The notes beneath the pieces were generated by a model. The model was not told where the DNA came from. It saw nothing but the letters and a program-made list of their open reading frames with translations, and did not search any database. The position numbers were made by a program, and so were the translations under genes. From DASPRM01 sp035319065 (GTDB lineage Bacteria > Acidobacteriota > Terriglobia > Terriglobales > Acidobacteriaceae): a DNA stretch of 64,000 nt. Positions 1 to 7,141 of this stretch are shown here, piece after piece. Where the stretch lies: contig DATHDM010000316.1 of assembly GCA_035319065.1 (NCBI GenBank), forward strand, positions 1 through 64,000, given 5' to 3'. Each line of letters starts with the position of its first letter. Within the stretch, counting starts at the first letter, position 1.

Positions 1-933
1 GCGGTGATGCTGGTACTGCGCCGCGTCAAGCCGCCGGTTCCGAAAATCGCGTTGTCGGTGGCGCCACGCTATGCCCCACCCGACAGCCTCAGCCCGGCCG
101 AAGCCGGCGCCCTGCTTGCCGACAAGGTGGAGTCGCGGGACATCAGCGCCACCATCGTCGACCTGGCCGTGCGCGGGTACATTCGCATCGAGGCGGGAAA
201 GCCCGATGAAGAGGTTGTCTTCCACGGCGAAGACTACGTGCTTCGCTCACTGCAGCCGTTGTCGGCGTGGCACTCGCTGGCACCACACGAGCAGAGCACG
301 CTCTTCCACATCTTCTACGGCGGGCAGTGGACCAAGCTCTCCAGCCTGCACTTGCGCTTCTACTCGGCCGTACCGGTGATCCGGGCGCAGATCCTCAACC
401 AGCTTCGCGACAAGGGAATGTACTGGATCGATCCGCGTTGGGCGCAGGCATCCCGCCTGGGCGGGCTCATCGCCGTCTTCGTCCTGCTGGGGATTGCGCA
501 ACATTTTGGCTTCATCTCGCTGGCAGACTCCTGGGTGCGGTCCGCCGTGGTGGTCGTGGTGTCGCTAGCCATCGCCTACTGGTTGGGCGTGCAGGTAAGT
601 CCCAGGACATGGAAGGGGATGAAGGCTTCCACCGAGCTGCGTGGCTTCCAGGAGTTCATGAACACGGTGGAGAAGGACCGCCTGGCGCGACTCCCTTCCA
701 ACGTCTTTGAGAGGTTCCTTCCCTATGCCATTGCCCTGGGCGTGGAGCACCACTGGACGGGAGCATTCGCGGGCATGGCGGAGCACGCACCGGCGTGGTT
801 CGATTCCCTTACGGGGGATGCCTTCGAGCCTGCGCACCTTTCGCACAATTTGAGCTGGTTCGGAAGAACCGCCCTAGACGTGCTGCGCGCGGTTCCGCGG
901 GGCGTGGCGCTCGATCAACTCTGGCGGAGGTGA
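1..933 (+). CDS. DUF2207 family membrane protein, C-terminal part (5' end outside window)
   Basis: The frame is open from the first base, so the N-terminus lies left of the window. About 310 residues are visible. An SPAEAG..L-type segment near residue 30 and the following 'RDISATIVDLAVRGYIRIE' winged-helix-like stretch are typical of the cytoplasmic half of DUF2207 (YciQ-like) proteins. Two adjacent hydrophobic helices occur at about residues 150-170 and 175-198, followed by a soluble tail that ends in WRR. The family is predicted to be membrane-bound with no established function. Family assignment is from recognisable sequence; no role is inferred. Confidence 0.72.
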   Translation, partial: AVMLVLRRVKPPVPKIALSVAPRYAPPDSLSPAEAGALLADKVESRDISATIVDLAVRGYIRIEAGKPDEEVVFHGEDYVLRSLQPLSAWHSLAPHEQSTLFHIFYGGQWTKLSSLHLRFYSAVPVIRAQILNQLRDKGMYWIDPRWAQASRLGGLIAVFVLLGIAQHFGFISLADSWVRSAVVVVVSLAIAYWLGVQVSPRTWKGMKASTELRGFQEFMNTVEKDRLARLPSNVFERFLPYAIALGVEHHWTGAFAGMAEHAPAWFDSLTGDAFEPAHLSHNLSWFGRTALDVLRAVPRGVALDQLWRR

Positions 934-1038
934 AGCATTGGAAGACCACCCCGATGGGCATCTACCAGACTGTCGTTCTTCCAAATTAACGTTCTCCCGA
1001 CTCCCTGACCGCGCTCGCGTCCGCTAGCCGCCCCCACC

Positions 1039-1066
1039 TTGACAACCCTCGCAACAGGTTCATAAT
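1039..1066 (+). promoter_or_regulatory. Sigma70-type promoter for the CBS-domain gene
   Basis: TTGACA at 1039-1044 and CATAAT at 1061-1066 are separated by 16 bases, close to the housekeeping consensus. The start codon of the CBS gene follows 44 bases after the -10 box. Seen in sequence; activity is inferred. Confidence 0.6.
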
Positions 1067-1109
1067 TGCCCGCTACGCCAGCTCCGGTCCGGCCGAGCAT
1101 GAGGTCCAT

Positions 1110-1547
1110 ATGAGCGTGGTCCATCTTTGCGACGAGAGTCCCGCCACCGTGTCTCCTGAAGCCAGCGTGGCGGATGCCATTCGCGCCATGCTCGAGCGGC
1201 GCGTGGGGGCGGTTGCCGTCGTCAACCCGGACAAGACGGTGCTGGGGATCTTCACCGAGCGCGACGTGCTGCGCAAGCTGGCGCTCAGCGCCATCGATCC
1301 CGAGAGCAAGCGGGTCAGCGAGTTCATGACCGCGACGGTGGTCACTGCCACCCCAGACACTTCGCCCGGTGAAGCACTGTCGGCGATGATCACGCATCAC
1401 TTTCGCCATCTGCCGGTGGTCGATGCCAAGGGCAAGCTGATGGGCATCCTTTCCATCCGCAACCTGCTGGAGTCGCGCATCGACGAGCTCAGCCAGCAAC
1501 TCGATTCGCTGGAGACCTACCTTACCGCCGACGGTCCGGGCGGCTGA
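1110..1547 (+). CDS. CBS-domain pair protein
   Basis: A 145-residue protein made almost entirely of two CBS motifs (about residues 8-62 and 72-128), each with the usual 'GIFTERDVLRK' / 'GILSIRNLLE' ending. Such stand-alone CBS pairs bind adenine nucleotides (AMP, ATP, SAM) and act as energy sensors; the partner here cannot be told from sequence. GAGG six bases before the ATG supports the start. It ends 34 bases before hslV, but a TATAAT lies between them, so hslV need not depend on the CBS promoter. Confidence 0.85.
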   Translation: MSVVHLCDESPATVSPEASVADAIRAMLERRVGAVAVVNPDKTVLGIFTERDVLRKLALSAIDPESKRVSEFMTATVVTATPDTSPGEALSAMITHHFRHLPVVDAKGKLMGILSIRNLLESRIDELSQQLDSLETYLTADGPGG

Positions 1548-1561
1548 CCGCGGCCAGCCTG

Positions 1562-1567
1562 TATAAT
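1562..1567 (+). promoter_or_regulatory. Candidate -10 box (TATAAT) just upstream of hslV
   Basis: A perfect TATAAT inside GTATAATC lies 14 bases before the hslV ATG; no good -35 hexamer is visible 16-18 bases upstream. If used, the transcript would start about 8 bases before the ATG, giving a near-leaderless mRNA. No Shine-Dalgarno sequence is visible for hslV, which agrees with this. Confidence 0.4.
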
Positions 1568-1581
1568 CGAATGCTGTACTC

Positions 1582-2169
1582 ATGACGAGAAAGTCAGATG
1601 TTTTCCCCGCCAGGGGCGTGGGCGCACCCGCCCCTTCCGCCGAAATCCGTTCCACCACCGTGCTTTCCGTGCGCAAGGACGGCAAAGTGGTGATGGCGGG
1701 AGACGGCCAGGTCACCCTGGGCGAGAGCATCATCAAGCACTCGGCGCGTAAGATCCGCCGCATGTACAACGACAAGATCCTGGCGGGCTTTGCCGGCTCC
1801 ACCGCCGACGCGTTTTCGCTCTTCAGCCGCTTCGAAGCCAAGCTGGACCAGTTTCACGGCAACCTGGGGAGGGCGGCGGTCGAGCTCTCCAAGGACTGGC
1901 GCACCGACAAGGCGCTTCGCCACCTGGAAGCGCTGTTGCTGGTTTGCGACCAAAGTCAGACCTTTCTGTTGAGTGGGCAGGGCGACGTGATCGAGCCGGA
2001 TACCGGCATCGCCGCCATCGGCAGCGGAGGCCCGTACGCGTTGGCTGCCGCCGAGGCGCTGGCGGCGCACACCAGCCTGCCAGCTCGCACCATCGCGGAA
2101 GAAGCCATGAAGATTGCCGGCAAAATGTGCATCTATACCAACGAGCACTTCACGCTGGAGGAACTTTAG
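1582..2169 (+). CDS. hslV: HslV, ATP-dependent protease proteolytic subunit
   Basis: Threonine peptidase of the HslUV (ClpYQ) protease: twelve HslV subunits form the proteolytic core capped by HslU hexamers in the cytoplasm. The 195-residue product matches HslV throughout, with AGDGQVTLG, FAGSTADAF and AIGSGGPYA blocks. The catalytic Thr of the family is normally exposed directly after the initiator Met. Here the matching 'TTVLSV' starts at residue 25, and no in-frame start codon lies immediately before it. A 24-residue extension must therefore be cleaved or the enzyme would be inactive. First gene of the hslV-DUF3052-hslU operon. Confidence 0.95.
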   Translation: MTRKSDVFPARGVGAPAPSAEIRSTTVLSVRKDGKVVMAGDGQVTLGESIIKHSARKIRRMYNDKILAGFAGSTADAFSLFSRFEAKLDQFHGNLGRAAVELSKDWRTDKALRHLEALLLVCDQSQTFLLSGQGDVIEPDTGIAAIGSGGPYALAAAEALAAHTSLPARTIAEEAMKIAGKMCIYTNEHFTLEEL

Positions 2170-2189
2170 GCCTGGCGTGCCGACTCATC

Positions 2190-2615
2190 ATGGCTGGATA
2201 CTCCGGAACGCCGCTGCTTAAGAAAATCGGCATCAAGGAGCGCCATAGAATCGTGGCACCGCGCGCACCGGATTCGTTTTTCCGCGACCTGGGCAAGCTG
2301 CCGAAAGGAGCCGAAGTTGTGGCGCGCGTCACGCCGCCGCTGGATGTGGTGGTGACCTTTGTGAAGTCGCAGAGTGAGCTGGCCCGTGACTTTGCCAGGC
2401 TGGCTGAGGCGCTGGCGGCCGACGGCATGCTTTGGGTGGCCTGGCCAAAAAAGGCTTCGGGGGTGGCCACCGATCTGAACGAGAATATCGTCCGCGATAT
2501 TGGCCTGCCGCATGGACTGGTGGACATCAAAGTCTGCGCCATCGACGAAACCTGGTCGGGCCTGAAGTTCGTCGTCCGCCGCGAGAACCGCGGCAAGCGC
2601 GAGGCGGCTGGTTGA
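2190..2615 (+). CDS. DUF3052 family protein
   Basis: A 141-residue protein starting MAGYSGTPLLKKIGI and continuing through a 'WVAWPKKASGVATDLNENIVRD' region characteristic of DUF3052. No catalytic motif is known for this family; it is small, soluble and without a signal peptide. It starts 20 bases after hslV stops and ends 17 bases before the hslU ATG, so it is almost certainly co-transcribed between the two protease subunits. The frame is open further upstream into hslV, but the family conservation begins at this ATG. Function unknown; a link with HslUV is only positional. Confidence 0.8.
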   Translation: MAGYSGTPLLKKIGIKERHRIVAPRAPDSFFRDLGKLPKGAEVVARVTPPLDVVVTFVKSQSELARDFARLAEALAADGMLWVAWPKKASGVATDLNENIVRDIGLPHGLVDIKVCAIDETWSGLKFVVRRENRGKREAAG

Positions 2616-2632
2616 TCTGAGGAGTGGTGGGA

Positions 2633-4033
2633 ATGGCGATTTACTTACCCGGAACCGCAGAAGAAGAACAGATTGCGCTGGATGAGCTGACCCCGCGCGA
2701 AATCGTGTCTGAACTGGACAAGCATGTTGTGGGCCAGCAGGCAGCCAAGCGCGCCGTGTCCATCGCCCTGCGCAACCGCATGCGCCGCCAGAAACTTCCG
2801 CCCGACCTGGCGGAAGAGATCATGCCCAAGAACATCATCATGATCGGGCCCACGGGGGTGGGCAAGACCGAAATCGCGCGCCGCCTGGCCAAGCTGGCCA
2901 ACTCGCCGTTTCTCAAAGTCGAGGCCTCCAAGTTCACCGAGGTTGGGTACGTGGGCCGCGACGTGGAGTCGATGATCCGCGACCTGGTGGAAATCGCCAT
3001 TGACATGGTGCGGGAAGAAAAGCTGGAAGATGTCTCGGACAAGGCCGAGCTCAACGCCGAGGAGCGCGTGCTGGATCTGCTGCTTCCTGCGGGCATGGGC
3101 TTCAGCAGCCGGGGAGCAGACGGCGGCGAGCTGCTGTTGCCCGGCGAGTCCGCCTCCCGGACCCGCGAGAAGCTGCGCCAGCAATTGCGCGAAGGCAAGC
3201 TCGACGACCGGGTGGTGGAGCTCGAGGTACGGGAAAAATCGTTTCCGGCGTTTGAAATTATCTCCAACCAGGGCGTGGAGGAGATGGACGTCAACATCAA
3301 GGACATGCTGCCCAACATCTTCGGGCAGCGCACCAAGAAGCGGAAGATGAAGGTCAGTGAGGCCTTCGACTACCTGGTGCAGGAAGAAGAACAACGCCTG
3401 ATCGACATGGACCAGGTCACCCGGGTGGCGGTCGAGCGGGTGGAGAACTCGGGCATCATCTTTCTCGACGAGATCGACAAAATAGCGGGACGCGAGAGCG
3501 GGCACGGACCCGATGTCTCGCGCGAAGGGGTGCAGCGCGACATCCTGCCTATCGTCGAAGGCACAACCGTCAATACCCGCTACGGCATGGTGCGTACCGA
3601 CCACATTCTGTTCATCGCCGCCGGCGCCTTCCACGTCTCCAAGCCCAGCGACCTGATCCCCGAGCTGCAGGGGCGCTTTCCCATCCGCGTTGAGCTGCAG
3701 TCGCTGACCATCGACGACTTCATCAAGATTCTCACCGAACCCAAGTCCTCGCTGGTGAAGCAGTACACCGCGCTGCTGGAGACCGAAGGCGTGCGGCTGG
3801 AATTCACCACCGAAGCGCTGGAGGAGATTGCCCGCTTTGCCTTCCGAGTCAATGAAGGAACGGAGAATATCGGCGCGCGGCGCCTGCATACCATCATGGA
3901 GCGCGTGTTAGACGAGATCAGCTTCGACGCGCCGGAGATGAAGGACAAGCAGATCACGGTGGATGCAGCGTATGTGAACCGCATGCTCGCCGACATTGTG
4001 AAGGACCAGGACTTGTCGCGGTACATCCTGTAG
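2633..4033 (+). CDS. hslU: HslU, ATPase/unfoldase subunit of HslUV
   Basis: AAA+ unfoldase that feeds substrates into HslV. The 466-residue protein carries Walker A GPTGVGKT (residues 72-79), Walker B IIFLDEID, an intermediate I-domain between them, the arginine-rich 'ENIGARRL' sensor region, and a C-terminus ending DLSRYIL that in this family docks into HslV pockets. The ATG at 2633 is preferred over a GTG nine bases upstream because GGAG sits eight bases before it. Third gene of the operon; length is normal for the family (about 440-470). Confidence 0.96.
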   Translation: MAIYLPGTAEEEQIALDELTPREIVSELDKHVVGQQAAKRAVSIALRNRMRRQKLPPDLAEEIMPKNIIMIGPTGVGKTEIARRLAKLANSPFLKVEASKFTEVGYVGRDVESMIRDLVEIAIDMVREEKLEDVSDKAELNAEERVLDLLLPAGMGFSSRGADGGELLLPGESASRTREKLRQQLREGKLDDRVVELEVREKSFPAFEIISNQGVEEMDVNIKDMLPNIFGQRTKKRKMKVSEAFDYLVQEEEQRLIDMDQVTRVAVERVENSGIIFLDEIDKIAGRESGHGPDVSREGVQRDILPIVEGTTVNTRYGMVRTDHILFIAAGAFHVSKPSDLIPELQGRFPIRVELQSLTIDDFIKILTEPKSSLVKQYTALLETEGVRLEFTTEALEEIARFAFRVNEGTENIGARRLHTIMERVLDEISFDAPEMKDKQITVDAAYVNRMLADIVKDQDLSRYIL

Positions 4034-4112
4034 CAATCGCCAGTCAGCGGTCGGCAACTTCGAGGTATCAGATTGCGCGATTGCCAATTACCATTTAGCC
4101 GTCTGACTTCCC

Positions 4113-5219
4113 TTGATGATCTCCCGCCATCCGGTCGTGATCGTAGCCGCGCTGGGCATGGTCTTAATTCTCACAGCCTGCGGCACGCCAGGCGCGCCAC
4201 AGCCTCCCTCGCTTGCCCTGCCGAGGCCGGTGGGCGATCTCACCGCCACCCGCAGTGGCAACAAGGTGCTGCTCTCATGGACCCCGCCGCGGCAGACCAC
4301 CGATCGCGAGAACATCAAGTCCGCGGGTCCAACGCTGATCTGCCGGGGCGTGAATGACTTTCCCATGATCAACTGCCCGGAACAGATCGATAGCCAGCCG
4401 ACGCAGCTGGTGCGCTGGAAGGAAACGGGGCTTGTGCCGAAGGTTATCGTTACGGATGTGCTCAAAGAAGACCTGATCCGCAAATATCCCACCGGATTTG
4501 CCAGCTACGCGCTTCGCGACCAGAACTCCCACGGCCGTGATGCCGGGCTCTCCAACCAGGTGCGCGTCCCCCTGGCCCCGGCGCTGGCGCCTCCGGGCGA
4601 CCTTAAGGCGAAGGTCACGGCCGATGGCATCCTGCTCGACTGGAGCCCGGTTCAGCCGGGACCCGGGATCCCCGGAATTCAATACTTCTACCGCATCTTC
4701 CGCTGGGCAGAGCCGGGGAAGGGCAGGAATCTGGAGGTGATTGTGGGCGAGGCGCCGCTGGGCGGCGAATCCGGCTCATACGTGGACCACAGCGCAGAGT
4801 GGGAGCAGAGATACACCTACAAGGTGAACGTGGTGACCACGGTGTCGTCTCCGGGCCAGCCCGCGGTTGAGGTTCAGGGTGACGAGTCGCCCCCAGTGAG
4901 CGTTTTAGTGCGGGATATTTTCCCCCCGGCGGTGCCGAGCGGGCTGCAGGCGGTATTTTCCGGTGTCGGGCAGCGGCCTTTTGTCGATCTGACCTGGGCC
5001 CCCGACCTGGAGAGCGACCTGGCTGGCTACAACGTGTACCGTCACGAAGCGGGCGGCGGGCCGGTTAAGATGAATTCGGAGTTGGTCAAAGCCCCGGCTT
5101 ATCGAGACCGCGATGTGCTTGCGGGTCATACGTACGTCTATTCGGTAAGCGCGGTAGACGTGCGCGGCAACGAGAGCGAGAAATCGGAAGAGGCTAGTGA
5201 GGCCGTGCCGCAGACGTGA
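4113..5219 (+). CDS. Lipoprotein with fibronectin type III repeats
   Basis: A 368-residue exported protein. The N-terminus has a hydrophobic signal segment followed by a lipobox LTAC (Cys at about residue 24), so it should be lipidated. The mature part shows repeated FnIII-like strands: 'LLSWTPP', 'ILLDWSPV', 'VDLTWAPDLESDLAGYNVYR', with the 'TYVYSVSAVDVRGNES' ending typical of an FnIII module. At least two, probably three, FnIII domains are present. It lies 79 bases after hslU on the same strand. Probably an envelope binding or structural protein; no ligand can be named. Confidence 0.8.
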   Translation: MMISRHPVVIVAALGMVLILTACGTPGAPQPPSLALPRPVGDLTATRSGNKVLLSWTPPRQTTDRENIKSAGPTLICRGVNDFPMINCPEQIDSQPTQLVRWKETGLVPKVIVTDVLKEDLIRKYPTGFASYALRDQNSHGRDAGLSNQVRVPLAPALAPPGDLKAKVTADGILLDWSPVQPGPGIPGIQYFYRIFRWAEPGKGRNLEVIVGEAPLGGESGSYVDHSAEWEQRYTYKVNVVTTVSSPGQPAVEVQGDESPPVSVLVRDIFPPAVPSGLQAVFSGVGQRPFVDLTWAPDLESDLAGYNVYRHEAGGGPVKMNSELVKAPAYRDRDVLAGHTYVYSVSAVDVRGNESEKSEEASEAVPQT

Positions 5220-5285
5220 GACGGCTCAGCCGTCAGCACAGATCACGCGTCGGACTGCGTCCTCATGGTAATGACAAGAGGGCGA

Positions 5286-6188
5286 TCAAGGCAGCTTCGA
5301 AGCGGTGGCGGATTTCTTTGCGTCTGATCCGTGTTCATCCTTGAAATCTGTTGCCACCGGTAATGCCCTGTACTTGCCTTCTCCCGCCGCCTCCACGTAG
5401 GCCCAGGGAATCTTGGGATCGTGGGTGAAGATCACCAGCCACTGCTCGGGGACAGCCAATTCGTAGAAGCGCTTCTTGCTCTGGATGGTCTCCAGGGGAA
5501 ACAGATCAAACGCCATGCCCCAGGTCAGGTCCATGTGCGCGGTGGTGGGGATCAGGTCGGAGATGTAACAGGCCTTCTTCCCGCCGCTTTCAATGTTGAC
5601 CGCCTGCATGTGCCTGGTGTGACCGGGATAGACTCGCACCGAGATTCCGGGCGCGATGTCAGCGTCGCCATCCAGCAGACGCATATGGCCACTCTCGACC
5701 AGCGGGTTGTAGTTGTCGGAAATGTAGCTGATGCTGTCGCGCTCGCTGGGGTGCTGCGCATACCTAAACTCGCCTTGCTGAACATAGTACGTGGCATTGG
5801 GGAAGGTGGGGATGGCGCGGGCATTGGAATAAACCGTGTTCCACCCGCAGTGATCGAAGTGGAGATGGGTGTTGATGACGATGTCCACGTCCTCCGGTGC
5901 GACGCCGGCGTGCTGGAGGTCGATGAGCAACCTCTCCTCGGTGGCGTAAATCTTCTTCATGCGCTCGGAGAGCTTGTTGCCGGCGCCGGTCTCGATCAGG
6001 ACCGTCCGCTTGCCGTCGCGCACCAGCACGGAATTCATGCCCACCCAGAGCCGGTTCATCTCGTCGGCAGGCGCCCGCTTCTGCCACAGGACTTTCGGTA
6101 CCACGCCGAAAAAAGCGCCTCCGTCGAGATAGTAGTTGCCATCAGAGAGCATGGTGAGTTCGAAGTCGCCAAGAGTGAGCCGATGCAT
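5286..6188 (-). CDS. Metallo-beta-lactamase-fold hydrolase (MBL superfamily)
   Basis: A 300-residue cytoplasmic protein with the zinc-binding HLHFDH motif at residues 108-113 and later conserved histidines in 'YPGHTRHMQ' and 'FTHDPKIPW'. This is the layout of quorum-quenching lactonase-like and related MBL hydrolases, but the substrate cannot be assigned. The internal ATG at 6188 is chosen because GGAGGT lies six bases upstream; an upstream frame extension is Arg-rich and unlike the family. It converges with the FnIII lipoprotein gene and diverges from hsp20. Confidence 0.85.
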   Translation of the reverse strand: MHRLTLGDFELTMLSDGNYYLDGGAFFGVVPKVLWQKRAPADEMNRLWVGMNSVLVRDGKRTVLIETGAGNKLSERMKKIYATEERLLIDLQHAGVAPEDVDIVINTHLHFDHCGWNTVYSNARAIPTFPNATYYVQQGEFRYAQHPSERDSISYISDNYNPLVESGHMRLLDGDADIAPGISVRVYPGHTRHMQAVNIESGGKKACYISDLIPTTAHMDLTWGMAFDLFPLETIQSKKRFYELAVPEQWLVIFTHDPKIPWAYVEAAGEGKYRALPVATDFKDEHGSDAKKSATASKLP

Positions 6189-6371
6189 GGCACCTCCGGA
6201 GCGGATGCCGCATACGAATTCTAGCCGAGCGCTCGCATCAACTCGCCTCGGCCGGCTTCGTCTTAAGTCCACAAGCTTGGGGATCGATGGACTTCCGACC
6301 TCGAAGGCGAGCGAAGGGGCGAGAAGGGGGGTAAGTTAGTCTTGTATCCGCATAGCAATATTCATCACATG

Positions 6372-6384
6372 TTGTTGACAACAA
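6372..6384. promoter_or_regulatory. 13-base palindrome upstream of the hsp20 promoter
   Basis: TTGTTG-A-CAACAA is a perfect inverted repeat, centred about 26 bases upstream of the hsp20 -35 box. It contains a TTGACA but no well-spaced -10 follows that copy. It is not the CIRCE element. An operator for a heat-shock or stress regulator is plausible but unproven. Confidence 0.4.
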
Positions 6385-6400
6385 TGCTAAGTTCTAATAC

Positions 6401-6429
6401 TTGACAATATATCGCGCAACTTTTATGCT
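6401..6429 (+). promoter_or_regulatory. Sigma70-type promoter of hsp20
   Basis: TTGACA (6401-6406), a 17-base spacer, and TATGCT (6424-6429) form a strong housekeeping-type promoter in an AT-rich stretch. The predicted 5' leader is about 75 bases and holds a 7-bp hairpin (6451-6457 with 6463-6469). The divergent interval 6189-6513 otherwise contains only the palindrome above and the SD of the leftward gene. Confidence 0.65.
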
Positions 6430-6513
6430 TTGGTAGTCATCAGATCAGTAGCTCCTCAAGGCGAGGGGCGAATCATTCAACACATTACTAAATTTTGTAA
6501 GGAGGATTTGCGT

Positions 6514-6999
6514 ATGTCTTCGATGATCACCCGCTGGGACCCCTTCCGCGAATTGGCCAGTTTGCAGGATCGAGTCAACCGGCTGTTCCAGGAAACCGGG
6601 AGCCGGCAGGAGTCTTTGACGACCGGGAGTTTCGTGCCGGCCGTGGACATTTACGAGGATGACCACATCATCAAATTGAAGATGGAAGTGCCTGGAATCG
6701 ACCAGAAGGACCTGGATGTCCAGGTGGAGAACAACACCTTGACGGTAAAGGGTGAGCGCAAGTTGGAAAAGGAAGAGAAGGAAGAGAACTTCCATCGCAT
6801 TGAGCGCCGCTATGGCAGCTTCTTCCGCAGCTTCGCGCTGCCGACCACGGTTGACACGGAGAAGGTCAACGCGGAATACCAGAATGGCGTGCTCAATATC
6901 ACTCTGCCCAAGCGCGCCGAGGCCAAGCCGAAGCAGGTGAAGGTCAACGTGGTTTCCGGTAAGGAACTGGAAGGCAAGAGCCCGAGCAAGGCTGCCTAA
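6514..6999 (+). CDS. Hsp20 family small heat-shock protein
   Basis: A 161-residue alpha-crystallin-type holdase that binds unfolding proteins without ATP. It opens MSSMITRWDPFRELASLQD, as most bacterial class A Hsp20 proteins do. The alpha-crystallin domain spans about residues 40-135 and includes 'VDIYEDDHIIKLKMEVPG' and the closing 'NGVLNITLPK' motif. An excellent SD (AAGGAGG) seven to eight bases upstream fixes the ATG at 6514 rather than an upstream GTG. It is followed by a terminator and then clpB, a partner disaggregase in the same stress response. Confidence 0.94.
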   Translation: MSSMITRWDPFRELASLQDRVNRLFQETGSRQESLTTGSFVPAVDIYEDDHIIKLKMEVPGIDQKDLDVQVENNTLTVKGERKLEKEEKEENFHRIERRYGSFFRSFALPTTVDTEKVNAEYQNGVLNITLPKRAEAKPKQVKVNVVSGKELEGKSPSKAA

Positions 7000-7020
7000 G
7001 GGCGACCGAGGTTGAGTTGA

Positions 7021-7056
7021 GCGGGAGGCGGCGTCGGCTGTCTCCCGTTTTTGTTG
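7021..7056 (+). terminator. Intrinsic terminator after hsp20
   Basis: CGGGAG (7022-7027) pairs with CTCCCG (7042-7047), with a GC-rich inner loop, followed by TTTTTGTTG. It separates hsp20 from clpB, so clpB probably has its own promoter or is read by partial read-through. Confidence 0.7.
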
Positions 7057-7141
7057 AATGCCGCATTTTAGAGTCCCACCTCCGCGAGCTTGAATCCAAG
7101 CACGTGCCAGCCCGGCCATCTCGAGTGGGGAAGAGGCTTCT

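Noticed and set aside
1944..2189. Upstream extension of the DUF3052 frame inside hslV
   Set aside because: It lies within hslV and family similarity starts at the ATG at 2190.
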